A stretch of DNA of 5,785 bases from Verrucomicrobiia bacterium (GTDB taxonomy: Bacteria; Verrucomicrobiota; Verrucomicrobiia; Opitutales; Opitutaceae): the NCBI GenBank assembly GCA_030424825.1, contig JAUHWE010000328.1:1-5785 (forward strand), in the 5' to 3' direction. The first letter of the stretch is position 1; each line of letters opens with the position of its first letter. The position numbers and the translations under genes are program-made. A model generated the notes under the pieces. That model made no database searches and was not told the DNA's origin. It saw only the letters and a list, made by a program, of their open reading frames with translations. This document shows, piece after piece, positions 5,697 to 5,785 of this stretch.

Positions 5697-5785
5697 GAGA
5701 GTGTCCAATAAGTCCATTTAGGCAAGTCTGGCGACCATAAGTCGAGTCATGGCGATGTGTATCATCGCTTGCGAGGAACTGGTGG
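5695..5785 (-). mobile_element. Left end of an insertion sequence, probably IS5 group, truncated by window edge
   Basis: ATPase homology stops abruptly at about 5693, and a minus-strand transposase-like C-terminus ends at 5718. The roughly 20 bp between them (GAGAGTGTCCAATAAGTCC, 5697-5715) has the look of a terminal inverted repeat. The exact tip cannot be set without the right end. Because the intact ATPase frame could not have contained the TGA at 5694-5696, the element probably starts within those three bases, or the gene was already broken. The family is judged from the transposase tail only. Confidence 0.7.
5718..5785 (-). CDS. Transposase, C-terminal 21 codons (probable IS5/IS4-type DDE), partial
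   Basis: The minus strand is open from the window edge to TAA at 5718-5720 and reads TSSQAMIHIAMTRLMVARLA. The pattern AMI-x-IAM-x-x-LM-x-x-RLA at the very end of the protein is typical of IS5-type DDE transposases, where this amphipathic helix closes the catalytic domain. The stop lies about 22 bp from the presumed element tip, as expected for a compact insertion sequence. The catalytic DDE residues are outside the window, so activity cannot be judged. Confidence 0.68.
   Translation of the reverse strand, partial: TSSSQAMIHIAMTRLMVARLA

Overview
This 5.8 kb window is bacterial chromosome with ordinary housekeeping, fermentation and stress genes on both strands. It ends in the edge of an insertion sequence. 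Base composition looks balanced, and coding runs are separated by real intergenic gaps. None of the six gene starts has a convincing Shine-Dalgarno motif, and several -10-like boxes sit very close to the start codon. This hints at a lineage with little SD use (Planctomycetes-Verrucomicrobia-like and Bacteroidota-like groups are examples), but the phylum cannot be fixed from the sequence. A DUF4136-type lipoprotein implies a cell envelope with lipoprotein processing, most likely Gram-negative.

Layout. 1-506 (minus): the first 168 codons of a hexameric glutamate dehydrogenase, running off the left edge. 507-842: a gene-free stretch between divergent genes, with three clear inverted repeats and a recurring ATTGYG hexamer. 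843-1400 (plus): a DUF4136-type lipoprotein whose start appears displaced by a one-base frameshift in a T run. 1401-1537: a convergent gap with only weak terminator candidates. 1538-2533 (minus): fermentative D-lactate dehydrogenase (LdhA). 2534-2704: a gap with a TATAAT box for ldhA and a cluster of four CTAG tetramers. 2705-4105 (minus): a beta-CASP metallo-beta-lactamase RNase of the TTHA0252 type. 4106-4375: a divergent promoter region in which the same octamer, CTTAAAGT, occurs beside each gene start. 4376-5305 (plus): a tandem-domain UspE-like universal stress protein. 5337-5696 (plus): the N-terminal 119 codons of a P-type cation ATPase, cut short. About 5695-5785: the end of an insertion sequence, with the last 21 codons of a probable IS5-type transposase on the minus strand.

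The genes make joint sense as a low-oxygen or energy-stress neighbourhood: LdhA reoxidises NADH during fermentation, UspE-like proteins are stress/quiescence factors, and a cation ATPase follows the usp gene directly. The Mycobacterium tuberculosis DosR dormancy regulon pairs Usp proteins with the P-type ATPase CtpF in a similar way. That functional link is an inference. The most substantive observation is that the ATPase appears to be inactivated by the insertion sequence. I see no strong evidence for a wholly undescribed system, CRISPR array, phage or toxin module here.
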